Positions 28,877-39,410 of a stretch of DNA of 64,000 nt are shown here, one piece after another. How positions within the stretch are numbered: position 1 is the first letter of the stretch; every line of letters begins with the position of its first letter. The notes beneath the pieces are model-generated. The model had not been told where the DNA came from. It made no database searches and saw only the letters and a program-made list of their open reading frames with translations. This DNA comes from Pararobbsia silviterrae (lineage in GTDB: Bacteria; Pseudomonadota; Gammaproteobacteria; Burkholderiales; Burkholderiaceae), in the NCBI RefSeq assembly GCF_003628125.1, contig NZ_RBZU01000001.1:1138959-1202958 (forward strand), in the 5' to 3' direction. The translations under genes and the position numbers were made by a program.

Positions 28877-30862
28877 ATGTCCACAAAGAAGCCAACACCG
28901 TCATACAGCGAAGCCTCGATCAAGGTGCTCAAAGGGCTCGAACCGGTCAAGCAGCGACCGGGCATGTACACGCGCACCGAGAATCCGCTGCACATCATTC
29001 AGGAAGTCATCGATAACGCGTCCGACGAAGCGCTCGGCGGCCACGGCAAGCAGATTCTCGTGACGCTGCATGCCGACGGATCGGTCAGCGTCGAGGACGA
29101 CGGCCGCGGCATTCCGTTCGGCATGCATCCCGAAGAGAAGGTCCCGGTTGTCGAGATCGTCTTCACGCGTCTGCACGCGGGCGGGAAATTCGACAAGGCC
29201 GCCGGCGGCGCCTATACGTTTTCGGGCGGCCTGCACGGCGTCGGCGTGTCGGTCACGAACGCCTTGTCGACGCGTCTCGACGTCAAGGTCTGGCGCGACA
29301 ACAAGGTCGCCGAACTCGGGTTCGCGCACGGCGATGTCGTGCGCGCGCTCGAGGTGCATGCCGCCGCGAAGGGCGACAAGAAATCGGGCACGCGCGTGAG
29401 CGTCTGGCCCGATGCGAAATATTTCGACTCGGCGAATCTGCCGCTCGCCGAACTCCAGCGGCTGTTGCGCTCGAAGGCGGTGCTGTTGCCCGGCGTCGAA
29501 GTGATCCTCTCGATCGAAAAAAGCGGCGAGCGTTTCAGCTGGAAATACGACGCGGGCCTGCGCGGTTACCTGCTCGAAGGTCTCGGCGACGCGGAGCCGC
29601 TGATCCCGCTGTTCGAAGGCGAACGCTTCGCCGACGGCGCGCGCGGCAGCGACGACAACTTCGCCGAAGGCGAAGGCGCGGCCTGGGTCGTCGCGTGGAC
29701 CGAGGAAGGCGCGCTCGTGCGCGAGTCGTACGTGAACCTGATTCCGACGCCCGCGGGCGGCACGCACGAGGCGGGCCTGCGCGAAGGCCTGTTCCAGGCC
29801 GTCAAGAGCTTCATCGAACTGCACAGCCTGCTGCCCAAGGGCGTGCGCCTGCTGCCCGAAGACGTGTTCTCGCGCGTCTCGTTCGTGCTATCGGCCAAGG
29901 TGCTCGACCCTCAATTCCAAGGCCAGATCAAGGAGCGACTCAATAGTCGCGACGCGGTCCGGCTCGTCGGCTCGTTCACGCGGCCCGGGCTCGAACTCTG
30001 GCTCAATCAGCACGTCGATCAAGGCCGCAAGCTCGCGGATCTCGTCATCAAGCAGGCGCAAGCGCGCACGCGCGCGGGCCAGAAGGTCGAGAAGCGCAAG
30101 AGCTCGGGCGTCGCGGTGCTGCCCGGCAAACTCACCGATTGCGAGTCGACCGAACTCGGCCGCAACGAGTTGTTCCTCGTCGAGGGCGATTCGGCCGGCG
30201 GTTCGGCGAAGATGGGCCGCAACAAGGAATTTCAGGCGATCCTGCCGCTGCGCGGCAAGGTGCTCAACACGTGGGAAACCGAGCGCGATCGCCTGTTCGC
30301 GAACAACGAAGTCCACGATATCGCGGTCGCGATCGGCGTCGATCCGCATCACGCCGACGACACGCCGGATCTGAGCAACCTGCGCTACGGCAAGATCTGC
30401 ATCCTTTCCGACGCGGACGTCGACGGCTCGCATATCCAGGTGCTGCTGCTCACGTTGTTCTTCAAACACTTCCCGCACCTGATCGCGCGCGGTCACGTCC
30501 ACGTCGCGCGGCCGCCGCTGTTTCGCGTCGATGCCCCCGCGCGCGGCAAGAAGCCCGCGCAAAAGCTCTATGCGCTCGACGACGGCGAACTCGAGGCGAT
30601 TCTCGACAAGCTCCGCAAGGACGGCGTGCGCGAATCGCAGTGGACGATCAGCCGCTTCAAGGGGCTCGGCGAAATGAACGCCGAGCAGCTCTGGGACACG
30701 ACGATGAATCCCGATACGCGGCGCCTGATGCCGGTCGCGCTCGGCGAGCTCGACTACCCGTCGACGGTCGGCACGATGAACATGCTGATGGGCAAGGGCG
30801 AAGCGGCCGCGCGCCGCGGCTGGATCGAGGAACGAGGCAACGAGGTAGAGGCGGATATCTGA
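28877..30862 (+). CDS. parE: DNA topoisomerase IV subunit B
   Basis: A 661-residue type IIA topoisomerase ATPase subunit that, with ParC, decatenates daughter chromosomes. The GHKL ATPase shows [22 protein letters not shown] and [15 protein letters not shown]. The Toprim domain shows [14 protein letters not shown] and [10 protein letters not shown], and the C-terminus has the QLWDTTMNP segment. Length and immediate coupling to parC (one base between stop and ATG) identify ParE over GyrB, which is usually ~800+ residues in this group and lies with dnaN. The ATG gives [31 protein letters not shown], the standard N-terminus. Confidence 0.96.
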   Translation: MSTKKPTPSYSEASIKVLKGLEPVKQRPGMYTRTENPLHIIQEVIDNASDEALGGHGKQILVTLHADGSVSVEDDGRGIPFGMHPEEKVPVVEIVFTRLHAGGKFDKAAGGAYTFSGGLHGVGVSVTNALSTRLDVKVWRDNKVAELGFAHGDVVRALEVHAAAKGDKKSGTRVSVWPDAKYFDSANLPLAELQRLLRSKAVLLPGVEVILSIEKSGERFSWKYDAGLRGYLLEGLGDAEPLIPLFEGERFADGARGSDDNFAEGEGAAWVVAWTEEGALVRESYVNLIPTPAGGTHEAGLREGLFQAVKSFIELHSLLPKGVRLLPEDVFSRVSFVLSAKVLDPQFQGQIKERLNSRDAVRLVGSFTRPGLELWLNQHVDQGRKLADLVIKQAQARTRAGQKVEKRKSSGVAVLPGKLTDCESTELGRNELFLVEGDSAGGSAKMGRNKEFQAILPLRGKVLNTWETERDRLFANNEVHDIAVAIGVDPHHADDTPDLSNLRYGKICILSDADVDGSHIQVLLLTLFFKHFPHLIARGHVHVARPPLFRVDAPARGKKPAQKLYALDDGELEAILDKLRKDGVRESQWTISRFKGLGEMNAEQLWDTTMNPDTRRLMPVALGELDYPSTVGTMNMLMGKGEAAARRGWIEERGNEVEADI

Positions 30863-30863
30863 T

Positions 30864-33170
30864 ATGGAACAGCAGGACATGGATTTCGCGCCGCCCGCGG
30901 ACGGCGAATTTCTGACGCTCGGCAAGTACGCGGAACAGGCCTATCTCGACTACGCGATCAGCGTCGTCAAGGGCCGCGCGCTGCCCGACGTCAGCGACGG
31001 ACAAAAGCCCGTGCAGCGCCGATTGCTGTACGCGATGAACGAGATGGGCCTGCGCGCCGATTCGAAGCCCGTCAAGTCGGCGCGCGTCGTCGGCGACGTG
31101 CTCGGCAAGTACCATCCCCACGGCGACCAGTCCGCCTACGACGCGCTCGTGCGCCTCGCGCAGGACTTCTCGCTGCGCTATCCGCTTATCGACGGCCAGG
31201 GCAACTTCGGTTCGCGCGACGGCGACGGCGCGGCGGCGATGCGGTATACGGAAACGCGCCTCGCCGCGGTCGCGCGTTTGCTGCTCGACGAAATCGACGA
31301 AGGCACGGTCGATTTCATGCCGAACTACGACGGCTCGTTCAACGAACCGAAACTGTTGCCGGCACGGTTACCTTTTGTTTTGCTCAACGGCGCATCGGGG
31401 ATCGCGGTGGGTCTGGCGACCGAAATCCCGCCGCACAATATGCGTGAAGTCGCGCATGCGGCGGTCTCGCTGATCCGCAACCCGAAGCTCACGCACGCCG
31501 AACTCGCCGAGATCCTGCCGGGGCCCGATTTCCCGGGCGGCGGCCAGATCATTTCGTCGCCGGCCGAGATCGCGGCCGCGTACGAAAGCGGGCGCGGCAG
31601 TCTCAAGGTCCGCGCGCGCTGGAAGCTCGAAGAGCTTGCGCGCGGCCAATGGCAGCTCGTCGTGACCGAATTGCCGCCGAACGCGTCGTGCCAGAAGGTC
31701 CTCGAAGAGATCGAGGAACTCACGAATCCGAAGATCAAGCTCGGCAAGAAGTCGCTGACGCCCGAACAATTGCAGACCAAGCAGAGCATGCTCGCGCTGC
31801 TCGACACGGTCCGCGACGAGTCGGGCAAGGACGCGCCCGTGCGCCTCGTGTTCGAGCCGAAGTCGAGCCGCATCGATCAGACCGAGTTCATCAACACGCT
31901 GCTCGCGCACACGAGCATGGAGTCGGGCGTTGCGCTGAATCTCGTGATGATCGGCACCGACGGCCGGCCGCGCCAGAAGTCGGTGCTCGACGTGCTGCGC
32001 GAGTGGGTCGAGTTCCGCGCCCTGACGGTCACGCGCCGCAGCCGCTTCCGGCTCGAACGCGTGAACGACCGGATCCATATTCTCGAAGGCCGCATGATCG
32101 TCTTCCTGAATATCGACGAGGTCATCCGCATCATTCGCGAAGCCGACGAGCCGAAGGCCGCGCTGATCGAGCGCTTCAAGCTCAGCGAGCGTCAGGCCGA
32201 GGACATTCTCGAGATCCGCTTGCGTCAATTGGCGCGTCTCGAGGCGATCAAGATCGAAAAGGAACTCGAAGGCTTGCGTGACGACAAGGCCAAGCTCGAG
32301 GAACTGCTTGCGAGCGACACGGCGCTCAAGCGTCTGATGATCAAGGAAATCGAAGCCGACGCGAAGCAGTACGGCGACGATCGCCGCACGCTGATCCAGG
32401 CCGAGAAGCGCGCGGTGCTCGAAGCGCGCGTCGTCGACGAACCGGTGACGGTCGTCGTCTCGCAGAAGGGGTGGGTGCGGACGCAGAAGGGGCACGGGCT
32501 CGACCCCGCGCAATTCACGTTCAAGGCCGGCGATGCGTTGTACGGCGCGTTCACCGCGCGCACGGTCGACACCCTGATCGCGTGGGGCAGCAACGGTCGC
32601 GTCTATTCGATCAGCGTCGCCGCGCTGCCGGGCGGACGCGGCGACGGCGTGCCCGTGACGACGCTCATCGAGCTCGAAAACGGCACGCATCTGATGCACT
32701 ACTACGCGGCGAGCGCCGACCAGGCGCTGCTGCTGTCGTCGTCGGCCGGTTACGGTTTTGTCGCGAAGGTCGGTGACATGGTGAGCCGCGTCAAGGCCGG
32801 CAAGTCGTTCATGACGCTCGACGACGGCGCGCTGCCGCTCGTACCGATGCCGATGTGGGACGGCGCGACGCACGTCGCGTGTCTGTCCGATGACGGCCGC
32901 GTGCTCGTGTTCGGTCTCGACGAGATGAAGACGCTCTCGGGCGGGGGACGCGGCGTCACGCTGATCGCGCTCGAAGGCAGCGAACGGCTCGTGCAGGCCG
33001 CGCCGATCGGGCCGGCCGGCGTTGTGCTCGTCGGCGCGGGGCGCGGCGGTAAGCCGACGGAAGTCGTGCTCGCGCGCGCGGCGCTCGAACCGCATCTCGG
33101 CAAGCGTGCGCGCAAGGGCCGCAAGCCCGATGCGCGCGTCAAGGTCGAAGGCCTGCGTCCGGCGGTCTGA
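30864..33170 (+). CDS. parC: DNA topoisomerase IV subunit A
   Basis: A 768-residue cleavage-religation subunit. The active-site Tyr is in [11 protein letters not shown], the winged-helix QRDR in [22 protein letters not shown], and the C-terminal beta-pinwheel repeats include [14 protein letters not shown] and [21 protein letters not shown] blades. The QRDR reads GDQSAYD: compared with the usual GDS(A/S)xYE, Gln occupies the position of the first quinolone-contacting Ser, a Ser follows, and Asp replaces Glu. This may be normal for the lineage. Cotranscribed with parE. Convergent with fliC, whose terminator lies between. Confidence 0.96.
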   Translation: MEQQDMDFAPPADGEFLTLGKYAEQAYLDYAISVVKGRALPDVSDGQKPVQRRLLYAMNEMGLRADSKPVKSARVVGDVLGKYHPHGDQSAYDALVRLAQDFSLRYPLIDGQGNFGSRDGDGAAAMRYTETRLAAVARLLLDEIDEGTVDFMPNYDGSFNEPKLLPARLPFVLLNGASGIAVGLATEIPPHNMREVAHAAVSLIRNPKLTHAELAEILPGPDFPGGGQIISSPAEIAAAYESGRGSLKVRARWKLEELARGQWQLVVTELPPNASCQKVLEEIEELTNPKIKLGKKSLTPEQLQTKQSMLALLDTVRDESGKDAPVRLVFEPKSSRIDQTEFINTLLAHTSMESGVALNLVMIGTDGRPRQKSVLDVLREWVEFRALTVTRRSRFRLERVNDRIHILEGRMIVFLNIDEVIRIIREADEPKAALIERFKLSERQAEDILEIRLRQLARLEAIKIEKELEGLRDDKAKLEELLASDTALKRLMIKEIEADAKQYGDDRRTLIQAEKRAVLEARVVDEPVTVVVSQKGWVRTQKGHGLDPAQFTFKAGDALYGAFTARTVDTLIAWGSNGRVYSISVAALPGGRGDGVPVTTLIELENGTHLMHYYAASADQALLLSSSAGYGFVAKVGDMVSRVKAGKSFMTLDDGALPLVPMPMWDGATHVACLSDDGRVLVFGLDEMKTLSGGGRGVTLIALEGSERLVQAAPIGPAGVVLVGAGRGGKPTEVVLARAALEPHLGKRARKGRKPDARVKVEGLRPAV

Positions 33171-33220
33171 GCGCGGGCGCGCGGTGCGCGTCGTCGTCGG
33201 ACAGATCGCACGGCGCGCAT

Positions 33221-33265
33221 AAAAAAACGGCCCGGATCGGCACTTTGCGGTGCCGATCCGGGCCG
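33221..33265 (-). terminator. Strong intrinsic terminator of fliC
   Basis: CGGCCCGGATCGGCA (33228-33242) pairs perfectly over 15 bp with 33251-33265, loop of eight bases. On the minus strand the stem is followed by seven Ts (33227-33221). It ends fliC and may also stall readthrough from parC. Confidence 0.9.
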
Positions 33266-33322
33266 AATCGCTTCAATGTCCGAATCACGTGGCCGGACCG
33301 TTGGAGCGGTCCGGCACGTCGT

Positions 33323-35032
33323 TTATTGCGGCAGGAGCTTCAGCACGGTCTGCGGGATCTGGTTGGCTTGCGCAACCATCGCCGTGCCCGCTTGCTGCAG
33401 CACTTGCGCGCGCGCCATGTTCGACGCTTCGGCCGCGTAGTCCGCGTCCTCGATGTCCGACCGGGCGTTTTCCGCATTGGTCGTCGCCGACTGCAGGTTC
33501 GTGATCGTCGAGGTGAAGCGGTTCTGCATCGCGCCGAGCTGACCTTGAAGGCTGTCGACCTGATTCAGGGCCGAGTCGACCGCGAGAATCGTCTGCTGCG
33601 CGTCCGCGACGGTCAGCACGTCCGCGCTCGCGAGGCTGCTGTCGCCCTTGGCCGCCGTGTAGATCGTCGTCGGCGTGGCGGTCTTCAGTCCCGTATCCGT
33701 GGCGACCGGGCCCGTGCCAGTCAGCGTGATGCCGACGCCCGCGTACGACTCGAGCTGCAAGTGGCCGCTCGAGTCGGCCGACGCGACCACGTTGGTGATG
33801 TGCGCCGCGTTGATCGAGTTCGCGAGATCCGACGCGTTCCATGTCGAGCCGGTCGTCACGGTCGTGCCGTTCAGCGTGAAGCTCGTGGCGGTCGTGCCCG
33901 AGAGCGACGCCGCCGAGTTGACCGCACTGCCCGTGGCTTGCAGGTTCGTGCCCGCGGAGAGCACCGTCGCATCCGAACCCGACAGGCCGATCGTGTCGCT
34001 CGACGCCATCGTGACGGTGCCGTAGAGCGTGGTCGGCGTCGCGGTGATCGCGCCCGAGGTGGCCGTCATCGCGCCCGCGGCGGCCGAATCGGTAATCGTG
34101 ATGTTGCGGCCGTCGGCGGCCGACAACGAGAGCGTGCCGTCCGCGTTTTGCGAGGCGGTCACACCCGTCTTCGACGATTGCGCGTTGACGCCGTTGATCA
34201 CATCACCGATCGACAGATTGCCCGCGCCAGCGCTGTAGACGTCCGTGCCGTTGATGTTGAGCGTCGTGGCGGTCGCGATCGACGTCGCGAGCGTGACGTT
34301 TTGCGAATTCGTCGCCGTGACGCTCAGACCGGGAATATCCGATTGGTTGATCGCGGCGGCTGCGGCGAAGGCCGAGTCGGCCGATTGGCCCTGCTGGCTG
34401 CCGGCGACCGCGGTACCGATCGCGTAGGTTTGACCCGTGCCGATCTGGATCGCGAGCGAACCGGTCGACAGGTTTTGATTCGCGCCCGAACCGACCTGGA
34501 GCGTCGTTTGCGAGGTTTGACCGATCTGCGAGGTCTTCATGCTGCTCGACAGGTCCACGCTGATCGTCTGGCCCGCGTTCGCGCCCACCTGGAAATTGCC
34601 GACGCCGAACGAGCCGTTGAGCAGACTCAGGCCGTTGTATTGGGTCTGCGATGCGATACGGTCGATTTCCGAGAGCCGTTGCTGGACTTCCTGGTTCATC
34701 GATTCCCGGTCGGATGCCGAGTAGGTCGAGTTCGACGCCTGAACCGCGAGCTGGCGGATCCGTTGCAGATTGGCCGTGACTTGCGACAGTGCCGAACCGG
34801 CCGTCTGCGCGAGCGCAATGCCGCTCGTCGCATTCTGTTGTGCCGACGTCAGACCGTTGATCGTCGAACTCATGCGATCGGAAATCGCGAGACCTGCAGC
34901 ATCGTCCGCCGCGCTATTGATCTTCTTGCCCGACGACAGCCGCGTCACGGCCGTCGACAGGTCGGCCTGCGTGTTCGACAGATTGTTCTGGGCGATCTGC
35001 GACAGCATGTTGGTGTTGATGACGGACGACAT
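33323..35032 (-). CDS. fliC: Flagellin, long form
   Basis: A 569-residue flagellin. The conserved N-terminal D0/D1 (MSSVINTNMLSQIAQNNLSNTQADLSTAVTRLSSGKKINSAADDAAGLAISDRM...) and C-terminal D1/D0 (NRFTSTITNLQSATTNAENARSDIEDADYAAEASNMARAQVLQQAGTAMVAQANQ) are intact. Between them residues ~150-470 form a large Ser/Thr/Ala/Gly-rich surface domain with at least two flagellin hook-IN type units (around NSQNVTLATSI and the segment NGTTVTTGSTWNASDLANSINAAHITNV). Most Burkholderia flagellins are nearer 390 residues. GGAG lies seven bases before the ATG. It is isolated: no fliD, fliS or other flagellar gene flanks it. Confidence 0.96.
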   Translation of the reverse strand: MSSVINTNMLSQIAQNNLSNTQADLSTAVTRLSSGKKINSAADDAAGLAISDRMSSTINGLTSAQQNATSGIALAQTAGSALSQVTANLQRIRQLAVQASNSTYSASDRESMNQEVQQRLSEIDRIASQTQYNGLSLLNGSFGVGNFQVGANAGQTISVDLSSSMKTSQIGQTSQTTLQVGSGANQNLSTGSLAIQIGTGQTYAIGTAVAGSQQGQSADSAFAAAAAINQSDIPGLSVTATNSQNVTLATSIATATTLNINGTDVYSAGAGNLSIGDVINGVNAQSSKTGVTASQNADGTLSLSAADGRNITITDSAAAGAMTATSGAITATPTTLYGTVTMASSDTIGLSGSDATVLSAGTNLQATGSAVNSAASLSGTTATSFTLNGTTVTTGSTWNASDLANSINAAHITNVVASADSSGHLQLESYAGVGITLTGTGPVATDTGLKTATPTTIYTAAKGDSSLASADVLTVADAQQTILAVDSALNQVDSLQGQLGAMQNRFTSTITNLQSATTNAENARSDIEDADYAAEASNMARAQVLQQAGTAMVAQANQIPQTVLKLLPQ

Positions 35033-35717
35033 GGTAATGCTCCAATTCCTAAATAATCTGATCTCGTATGAGAGTCGATGGCGTCTCGATCTGGATTCGA
35101 GCTGTCACCGACAAATGCATTAACGGTGCTCGATTATCTGGCTTGAGAATGAATGATTATTTAGATGTTGGCGGTTATTTTGCGATTTGATTATTGGGTG
35201 GGGTAATGCGTTGGTGAATATTGTGCGGTGTGTGCGCGCAATATCGATATTCAACCGCGATAGGAATGAATGTCCTGATTAATCAGTGTGTTGTGTTCGA
35301 GTCAACGTGGCTTGGTAATGTACGTATTATCGAAAATCGATGAGCGTATCGCGCGTCATTTTGATTTTGAAATGTGGAGTCGCATGGATCGGCGGGATTT
35401 TATTGATGTGAAGGCGCGCCGAGTCGGCGGCGCGAAGTATTTCAATTCGCTTTCCTGGTTGAATCGTATTGCGCCTTTGGTCATGCCGATCACATTGAAA
35501 TCGCGCCCGTCGCGCGTGTTAACGCAGCGGACCCGCCCGTCTTCCCGGGGCGTCGCGCCGAATCCGTTCAAACGCGCGCTCCGGCTCGATTTCGCTCGCC
35601 GCGACGACATGCGATCGGGTAGTCTGCGCACTGTGCGCAAACGGTGTCCCGCGTGCGCAGATTCCGTTTCGGCGAAGCCATCGGGGCTTCGCGATTCACC
35701 GTTCCCGAGATCGATCC
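35033..35717. promoter_or_regulatory. AT-rich 685-base region upstream of fliC
   Basis: No gene. The part from 35040 to 35480 is clearly lower in GC than its neighbours, like many flagellin promoters. It contains a sigma-28-like element (separate entry) and a perfect palindrome AATATCGATATT at 35240-35251. Nothing else recognised. Confidence 0.55.
35134..35163 (-). promoter_or_regulatory. Sigma-28 (FliA)-like promoter candidate for fliC
   Basis: On the minus strand TAAA (35163-35160) is followed after 17 bases by GCCAGATAA (35142-35134), about 100 bases before the fliC ATG. The FliA consensus is TAAA-N15-GCCGATAA, so the -10 has one extra A and the spacing is slightly long. Position and similarity make it the best candidate. 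Confidence 0.4.
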
Positions 35718-36173
35718 ATGATTCACGCTTTCGACGTCGCGCTGTTCCTCCATCTCCTCGGCGTCGTCGTCTGGGTGGGCGGCATGGTGTTCGCCCATTT
35801 CTGCCTGCGGCCCGCCGCGCAGGAACTGACGCCGCAGTCGCGGCTGCCTTTGATGGAGTCGGCGCTCGGCACGTTCTTCGGATGGGTCAGCGTCTCGATC
35901 GTGGTGATTCTGCTGACCGGCGGCTTCATGCTGTCGAAGGTCGGGGATATGCGCGCCCCGTGGCCCGTGCTCGCGATGGCCGGGACGGGCGTCCTCATGA
36001 TGCTGCTGTTCGGGCATCTGCGTTTCGCGATGTATCCGCGCGTGCAGCGCGCGGTCCAGGCGCAGCGCTGGCCCGACGGCGCCGCCGCAATCGGCTCGAT
36101 CCGGCGCATCGTCGTCGTGAATCTCGTGCTGGGCGTCGTGACGATCGCGTTCGGCGTGCTGGGCCGCGTCTGA
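35718..36173 (+). CDS. Small CopD-like integral membrane protein
   Basis: A 151-residue protein with four predicted membrane helices: LFLHLLGVVVWVGGMVFAHFCL, FFGWVSVSIVVILLTGGFML, PWPVLAMAGTGVLMMLLFGHL and IRRIVVVNLVLGVVTIAFGVLG. The first helix has the HLLGVVVWVGGMVFxHFxLRP pattern, and His residues also occur in helix 3, resembling the CopD/HemJ four-helix family that may bind haem or copper. No copper-resistance partner (CopC) is adjacent. Function not assigned. It is convergent with the GGDEF-EAL gene. Confidence 0.78.
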   Translation: MIHAFDVALFLHLLGVVVWVGGMVFAHFCLRPAAQELTPQSRLPLMESALGTFFGWVSVSIVVILLTGGFMLSKVGDMRAPWPVLAMAGTGVLMMLLFGHLRFAMYPRVQRAVQAQRWPDGAAAIGSIRRIVVVNLVLGVVTIAFGVLGRV

Positions 36174-36201
36174 ACGCGTCGAGTTCGCACTCGGACGGCA
36201 T

Positions 36202-38499
36202 TCAGGTCACATCCGCTGAACAGACGCCGAACTTTTCGATGATCGCGCCGATCTCGGAGGCCGGCACGGGCCGCGAAAACAGGAAGCCCTGCGCCTCGAC
36301 GTGGCCGACCGATTCGAGCCACGCGATCTGCTCCTCGGTTTCGGTGCCCTCGACCACGACGGTCAGGCCCAGCGATCGCGCGAGCCCGATGATCGCGGAC
36401 ACCATGACGCAGACGCTGCGGTCATGCGGAATGGCCTGTACGAACGACTTGTCGACCTTCAGCGTGTCGACCGCGAACCGGTTCAGATACGAGAGTGACG
36501 AATAGCCGGTGCCGAAATCGTCGAGCGCGATGCGCACGCCGAGCCGCTTGAGCGCAAAGATCTTCTCCGAGACGAGATCCGGGTACTCCATCATCGCGGT
36601 TTCCGTGATCTCGAGTTCGAGCCGGTACGGGGCGATGCCGAACTCGCGCAGACAGCGGCCGACCGTCTCGAGGATGTCGCCGCGCCAGAACTGAACCGAC
36701 GAGATATTGATCGCGAGCGTCAGCGACGAATAGCCCTGGCGTTGCCAGAGACCGAGCTGGCGGCACGCGGATTCGAGCACGAAATCGCCGATCGGCACGA
36801 TGAGGCCCGTCGACTCCGCGATCGGGATGAACTCGCCGGCCGAGATGAGTCCCTGCACGGGATGATCCCATCGCACGAGCGCCTCGAACCCTGCGATGCA
36901 CCGATGCGCGAGATCGATCTTCGGCTGATATGCGAGGAACAACTGCCCTTCGTTCAATGCGACGCGCAGTTGCTGTTCCCACTTCATCAAGTGGTCGACG
37001 CGATGCGCGAGCGCGGGCGAGTAGAACGCGTAGCAGCCTTTGCCGGCGTCCTTGGCGCTGTACATCGCGAGATCGGCCTTCTTGAGCAGATCGACCTCGC
37101 TTTCGTCGGCGATCGTATGCAAGGCGATGCCGATGCTCGCCTGCAGCACGAAGGCCGAGCCCTGCAGGTCGAACGGTTCACGCAGCGTGCGTTCGATCGA
37201 TTCGGCGATGCGCGTGGCGTCTTCCTCGACATGGTCGCCGCGCATGACGACGACGAATTCGTCGCCGCCGATCCGCGCGAGCATGCCCGCGCCGCCGACC
37301 GCGTCTTCGAGCCGCGCGGCGGTCAGTTGGAGGATCGCGTCGCCCGCGTTGTGGCCGAGCGTGTCGTTGACGGTCTTGAAGTTGTCGAGGTCGATATAGA
37401 GCAGCGCGAGGCGTCCGACGTTCGCGGCTTGACCGACTTCCTCGCGCAGCATCTTGAGCGTGTGATACCGGTTCGGCAGTTCGGTCAGCGCATCGTATTC
37501 GACGAGGTCGATCATTTCGCGCTCGCGCCCGAGCAGCTTCGAGATCAGGCTCGTCGATACGCCGAAGAACGCGATCATCGCGAGCGTGATGAAAATGCCC
37601 ATCAGCAGATAGACGTTGCGCGTGTGATCGAAGTCGGCGAGTTCCTCGGCTTCGGACAAGCCGACGAGCACCCCGAGCGGATAGCCGTCGATGTGGCGAT
37701 ACGAGACGATGCGCGACACGCCGTCGATCGGGTCGTCGTAGACGCCTGATACGTGGCGACCCGTCGGATAGTTGCCCGCGGCCGAGAAGCTGCCGGGCGT
37801 CTGCGGGTTGCTGCTGCCCGTGCGCCGCGCGAGCACGACGCCGTTGTCGGAGACGACCGAGATCACGCCGTCTTTGCCGATCGCGGCATTGTTGTAGAAG
37901 TCGTTCGTGAAGTACGACGGATCTTCCGAAACGACGACGACCCCCGCGAACGTGCCGTTCGGATTGTTGAGGCGTCGCGTGATCTGTAACGTCCAGTGTT
38001 TCGAAACGCGACCGAGGACCGGCGTGCTGATATAGAGCCGATCGTCGTTCTCGCGTTTGTGGATCACGAAGTGCTCGCGATCGGACAGGTCGATCGGCTT
38101 CGAATCGGCATCGGCGGTCGATGCGATCAGTTTGCCGTTGCTGTCGATCAGCGAGATCTGGACCAGCGTGTCGCTCTGCACGACGCCCTTGTCGACCGTC
38201 GTACGCAGATTGAAGGTGGCCGGCGATTTCTCGAACTCGTACTTGATGAAACGCGTGATTTGATCGACCTGATGGATCGCCTTGATCGTGTGTTGTTCGA
38301 GGGCGGCCGAGAGGATCGCGGCCGACGCGCTCGATTCGCGATAGGCGGCCTCTTTTTCGACCTGCAGGCGCGAGAGGATCACGATCCAGAGCAGCCCGAG
38401 CAATAGGAAGCCGAGCAAGGGGATCGCGAGCAGCGAGCGGCGCCGGATCGCCGAGCGGTCGGCCGGCGTCATCGTGCGTCGGAGGTCGGCGAGCTTCAT
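36202..38499 (-). CDS. Membrane-bound GGDEF-EAL cyclic-di-GMP enzyme
   Basis: A 765-residue protein. A first transmembrane helix (SLLAIPLLGFLLLGLLWIVIL) and a second (LLMGIFITLAMIAFFGVS) flank a periplasmic PDC/dCache-type sensor of ~240 residues. The GGDEF domain is intact (DLDNFKTVNDTLGHNAGD; GGDEF around residue 411). The EAL domain shows FEALVRW (~540), DDFGTGYSSLSYL, KVDKSF and QGFLF; the EGxE element reads EGTETEE. Both activities, diguanylate cyclase and phosphodiesterase, look possible; which dominates cannot be told. ATG 38499 is chosen because the upstream extension is basic and unlike a sensor leader. Its position not far from fliC fits motility/biofilm control, though that is only proximity. 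Confidence 0.93.
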   Translation of the reverse strand: MKLADLRRTMTPADRSAIRRRSLLAIPLLGFLLLGLLWIVILSRLQVEKEAAYRESSASAAILSAALEQHTIKAIHQVDQITRFIKYEFEKSPATFNLRTTVDKGVVQSDTLVQISLIDSNGKLIASTADADSKPIDLSDREHFVIHKRENDDRLYISTPVLGRVSKHWTLQITRRLNNPNGTFAGVVVVSEDPSYFTNDFYNNAAIGKDGVISVVSDNGVVLARRTGSSNPQTPGSFSAAGNYPTGRHVSGVYDDPIDGVSRIVSYRHIDGYPLGVLVGLSEAEELADFDHTRNVYLLMGIFITLAMIAFFGVSTSLISKLLGREREMIDLVEYDALTELPNRYHTLKMLREEVGQAANVGRLALLYIDLDNFKTVNDTLGHNAGDAILQLTAARLEDAVGGAGMLARIGGDEFVVVMRGDHVEEDATRIAESIERTLREPFDLQGSAFVLQASIGIALHTIADESEVDLLKKADLAMYSAKDAGKGCYAFYSPALAHRVDHLMKWEQQLRVALNEGQLFLAYQPKIDLAHRCIAGFEALVRWDHPVQGLISAGEFIPIAESTGLIVPIGDFVLESACRQLGLWQRQGYSSLTLAINISSVQFWRGDILETVGRCLREFGIAPYRLELEITETAMMEYPDLVSEKIFALKRLGVRIALDDFGTGYSSLSYLNRFAVDTLKVDKSFVQAIPHDRSVCVMVSAIIGLARSLGLTVVVEGTETEEQIAWLESVGHVEAQGFLFSRPVPASEIGAIIEKFGVCSADVT

Positions 38500-38751
38500 C
38501 GCGGTGCGCGGCGCGCGAAGCGCGGGCGTGTGTACGGGCTGATGCGCGAGTCGAAGCGCGGATCGACGTGCGTTCGATGCGGCGTGGCCCGAGAGGTCGA
38601 AGGTAGCTGCATGTCCCCGAGTGGAAATGGCCCTGAGGGCCGCGTGAACGGGTCCTGCACGAAGAGGGCACCGCCGCGGCCGACCGCAGCCGACGCCCCG
38701 GTGAACGTTAGAAATAGTAGCGAAAACTGTTGCGAATGGGAAAGCAAAAGG

Positions 38752-38778
38752 AAACGGCCCCGAACCGGGGCCGTTTTT
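38752..38778. terminator. Intrinsic terminator between ridA-like gene and GGDEF-EAL gene
   Basis: ACGGCCCC (38754-38761) and GGGGCCGT (38767-38774) form the stem with a GAACC loop, with AAA before and TTTTT after. Bidirectional in form; it would end transcription of the RidA module on the minus strand. Confidence 0.8.
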
Positions 38779-38926
38779 CTGAGGACGTTTAACGTGCGGA
38801 CCGCGCTTGCCATGCCAAGCGGGCTCGGCGCGACATGCGCATGCCCGAGCGTCGTCGGCGCGGCGGGTCATGCGGTCGCGCCGCCGGGCGCATGTCTCGA
38901 CGGACGTCAGCGCATGCCTGCGAACG

Positions 38927-39391
38927 TCACCGGACCTCGGCGATCAGCTCGATCTCGACGCAGGCGCCCAGCGGGATCTGTGCGACGCCGAATGCCGAAC
39001 GTGCATGTTTTCCCGCTTCGCCGAACACGTCGACAAAAAATTCCGATGCACCGTTGGTCACGAGATGCTGCTCGGTATACGTTTGCGTCGAATTCACGAG
39101 GCTCATGACCTTGACGATGCGCGTGACGCGGTTCAGGTCGCCCGTATGCGCGTGCAAGGTCGCGACAAGGTCGATCGCGACCGCGCGCGCGGCCTGCTGG
39201 CCCGCGGCGGTATCGAGGTCGTCGCCGAGCTTGCCGGCCCAGACCTTGCCGTCGCGCTTCGCGATGTGCCCCGAGAGGAACACCGTGTTACCGGTTTGTG
39301 CACTCATCACATAGGCGGCCGCCGGCGCACCCGCGGCGGGCAGTTCGATGCCAAGCGACTTGAGCTTGGCGTAGACGTCGTGGTTCGACAT
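38927..39391 (-). CDS. RidA-family enamine/imine deaminase
   Basis: A 154-residue RidA/YjgF-superfamily protein, the longer type (GNTVFLSGHIAKRDGKVWAGKLGDDLDTAAGQQAARAVAIDLVATL...). The C-terminal RSAFGVAQIPLGACVEIELIAEV contains the Arg and Glu region used in ligand binding by RidA, with the consensus Arg-Ser-Ala preceding. RidA proteins hydrolyse reactive enamines/imines made by PLP enzymes. The gene is 19 bases downstream of a PLP aminotransferase, a coherent pairing. GGAG is five bases before the ATG. Confidence 0.92.
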   Translation of the reverse strand: MSNHDVYAKLKSLGIELPAAGAPAAAYVMSAQTGNTVFLSGHIAKRDGKVWAGKLGDDLDTAAGQQAARAVAIDLVATLHAHTGDLNRVTRIVKVMSLVNSTQTYTEQHLVTNGASEFFVDVFGEAGKHARSAFGVAQIPLGACVEIELIAEVR

Positions 39392-39410
39392 GCTGTCTCC
39401 GATCAATGAA

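Noticed and set aside
28877..30862. Possible gyrB
   Set aside because: 661 residues and immediate coupling to parC fit ParE; GyrB would be longer and lie with dnaN.
33245..35056. 603-residue plus-strand frame opposite fliC
   Set aside because: Very Arg-rich mirror of the flagellin coding pattern; no motif or ribosome site.
35288..36505. 405-residue plus-strand frame over the fliC upstream region and the CopD-like gene
   Set aside because: Crosses the intergenic region and overlaps a better-supported gene in another frame; no domain.
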